A stretch of 5,396 bases of DNA from contig JABFWC010000108.1 of NCBI GenBank assembly GCA_013362385.1, positions 1-5,396 of the forward strand, given 5' to 3'. A model generated the notes under the pieces. The model saw only the letters and a list, made by a program, of their open reading frames with translations, searched no databases and had not been told where the DNA came from. The position numbers and the translations under genes were made by a program. Positions 4,888-5,396 of the stretch are shown here, piece after piece. Source of the DNA: Pseudarthrobacter sp. (GTDB lineage Bacteria; Actinomycetota; Actinomycetes; Actinomycetales; Micrococcaceae). Position 1 is the stretch's first letter. Every line of letters starts with the position of its first letter.

Positions 4888-5396
4888 ATGCATTCATTTG
4901 TCCGCAACACCCTTTGCGCCGCAGTTTTCGCTGGCGGCGTCCTCGTCCTCGGCGCAGGAGCGGCCTCAGCCGACACCGGCACCACCACCGGCGCCGGTCT
5001 TGGTATCGGCACGCAGAACCACACCAGCATCACCTCCACGTCCTCGACGGCCAACCACGAGAGCATCGCCTCGAACCTTGGCCTGAACCTGGGCGCTAAC
5101 GCCGGTGTGGCCAGCACCATCCAGAACAACACCACCAGCAGCACCGGAACTACCGGGGCCGAGCGTGGCTCCGCAGCCTCGAACCTGAACCTGGGCGCCA
5201 ACGCCCGTGGGGCGAGCACGATCCAGAACACCGCCACCGCCCGGAACAGCGGCACCACCGGAACTGACCGTGGTTCGTTCGCTTCGGCGGCGGACCTGGG
5301 TGTGAACCTGGGTGCGAACGCTGGTGTGGCGAGCACGATCCAGAACACGACGGATGAGAACGGGACCACCGGGACTGACCGTGGTTCGTTCGCTTC
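4888..5396 (+). CDS. Secreted Asn/Gly/Thr-rich repeat protein (partial, runs past the right edge)
   Basis: The frame is open from the ATG at 4888 to the window end (169 complete codons). GAGG at 4874-4877, 10 bases upstream, is the ribosome binding site. A signal peptide (hydrophobic 10-27, likely cleavage after ASA at 28) is followed by imperfect repeats of 34-39 residues. Each has a core NLGANAxxASTIQN (67-80, 101-114, 140-153), a variable Thr/Ser/Asn stretch, and a link GTTG[TA][DE]RGS. A degenerate first copy lies at about 36-50. The only cysteine is in the signal peptide. The regular Asn/Gly/Gln/Thr pattern suggests stacked beta-strands (solenoid or amyloid-like surface or matrix protein), but it does not match curli or chaplin motifs and I do not recognise the family. 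The number of repeats and any anchor lie outside the window. No own ECF-type promoter was found; it may be co-transcribed with the gene ending at 4789. Confidence 0.82.
   Translation, partial: MHSFVRNTLCAAVFAGGVLVLGAGAASADTGTTTGAGLGIGTQNHTSITSTSSTANHESIASNLGLNLGANAGVASTIQNNTTSSTGTTGAERGSAASNLNLGANARGASTIQNTATARNSGTTGTDRGSFASAADLGVNLGANAGVASTIQNTTDENGTTGTDRGSFA
5086..5396 (+). repeat. Tandem coding repeats, 102-117 bp period
   Basis: Core copies begin at 5086, 5188 and 5305 (spacing 102 and 117 bases). The last copies are nearly identical in DNA: a 23-base stretch beginning ACTGACCG is the same at 5263-5285 and 5374-5396, right up to the window end. Period differences come from length changes in the Thr/Ser/Asn linkers. 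Confidence 0.88.

Noticed and set aside
4863..5369. Long minus-strand open frame opposite the repeat protein
   Set aside because: It mirrors the repetitive plus-strand gene; its Arg/Pro/Val-rich translation repeats only because the other strand does. The plus frame has a ribosome binding site and a signal peptide.
5086..5396. CRISPR-like or intergenic direct repeats
   Set aside because: The repeats are in frame, encode a continuous secreted protein and have unequal spacers made of codons; they are protein repeats.
4888..5396. Chaplin or curli family assignment for the repeat protein
   Set aside because: Chaplins have a characteristic short hydrophobic domain, usually with Cys pairs, and curlin repeats follow an S-Q-G-N-Q spacing; neither is present.

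Overview
The window is GC-rich DNA whose codon use and gene content suggest an actinobacterium, most likely a relative of Arthrobacter/Pseudarthrobacter (Micrococcaceae). That placement is inferred from composition and protein style; no marker gene proves it. Almost every gene encodes an exported protein: a CHRD-like secreted protein, a lipoprotein, a Tat-type ferritin-like protein, an Ala/Pro/Thr-rich secreted protein with a 30-residue repeat, and an Asn/Gly/Thr-rich secreted repeat protein. One 59-residue protein looks cytoplasmic.

Layout. Positions 1-460 (minus) hold a CHRD-like secreted protein cut by the left edge. Positions 652-1290 (minus) hold a lipoprotein. Positions 1380-2018 form a decayed stretch with no intact gene; it carries a probable frameshifted C-terminal remnant of an EamA/DMT transporter (plus) and a possible C-terminal remnant of an SH3-domain protein (minus). 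Positions 2149-2328 (plus) hold the small protein. Two hairpins at 2394-2479 separate it from the convergent ferritin-like gene (2515-3471, minus). A 340-bp divergent control region (3472-3811) is followed by the Ala/Pro-rich secreted protein (3812-4789, plus) and, 98 bp later, by the repeat protein (4888 to beyond the right edge, plus).

The main observation is regulatory. Four genes (CHRD-like protein, lipoprotein, small protein, Ala/Pro-rich protein) each have the same two-block sequence upstream in the correct orientation: C[AC][AG]TC[CT], then exactly 16 bases, then CGAA. This resembles the promoters of SigK-type ECF sigma factors (Mycobacterium tuberculosis SigK: about CCATCC, 16-17 bases, CCGAAT), which drive secreted antigens such as MPT70/MPT83. 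The cluster may therefore be a small cell-envelope regulon under one ECF sigma factor encoded elsewhere. At the small protein the motif lies so close to the ATG that a leaderless mRNA is predicted, which fits the lack of a ribosome binding site. The ferritin-like gene has a different ECF-like candidate (TCAACC, 17 bases, CGTATC). The last gene has no such motif; it may be read through from the gene before it, and its leader contains two mutually exclusive hairpins.
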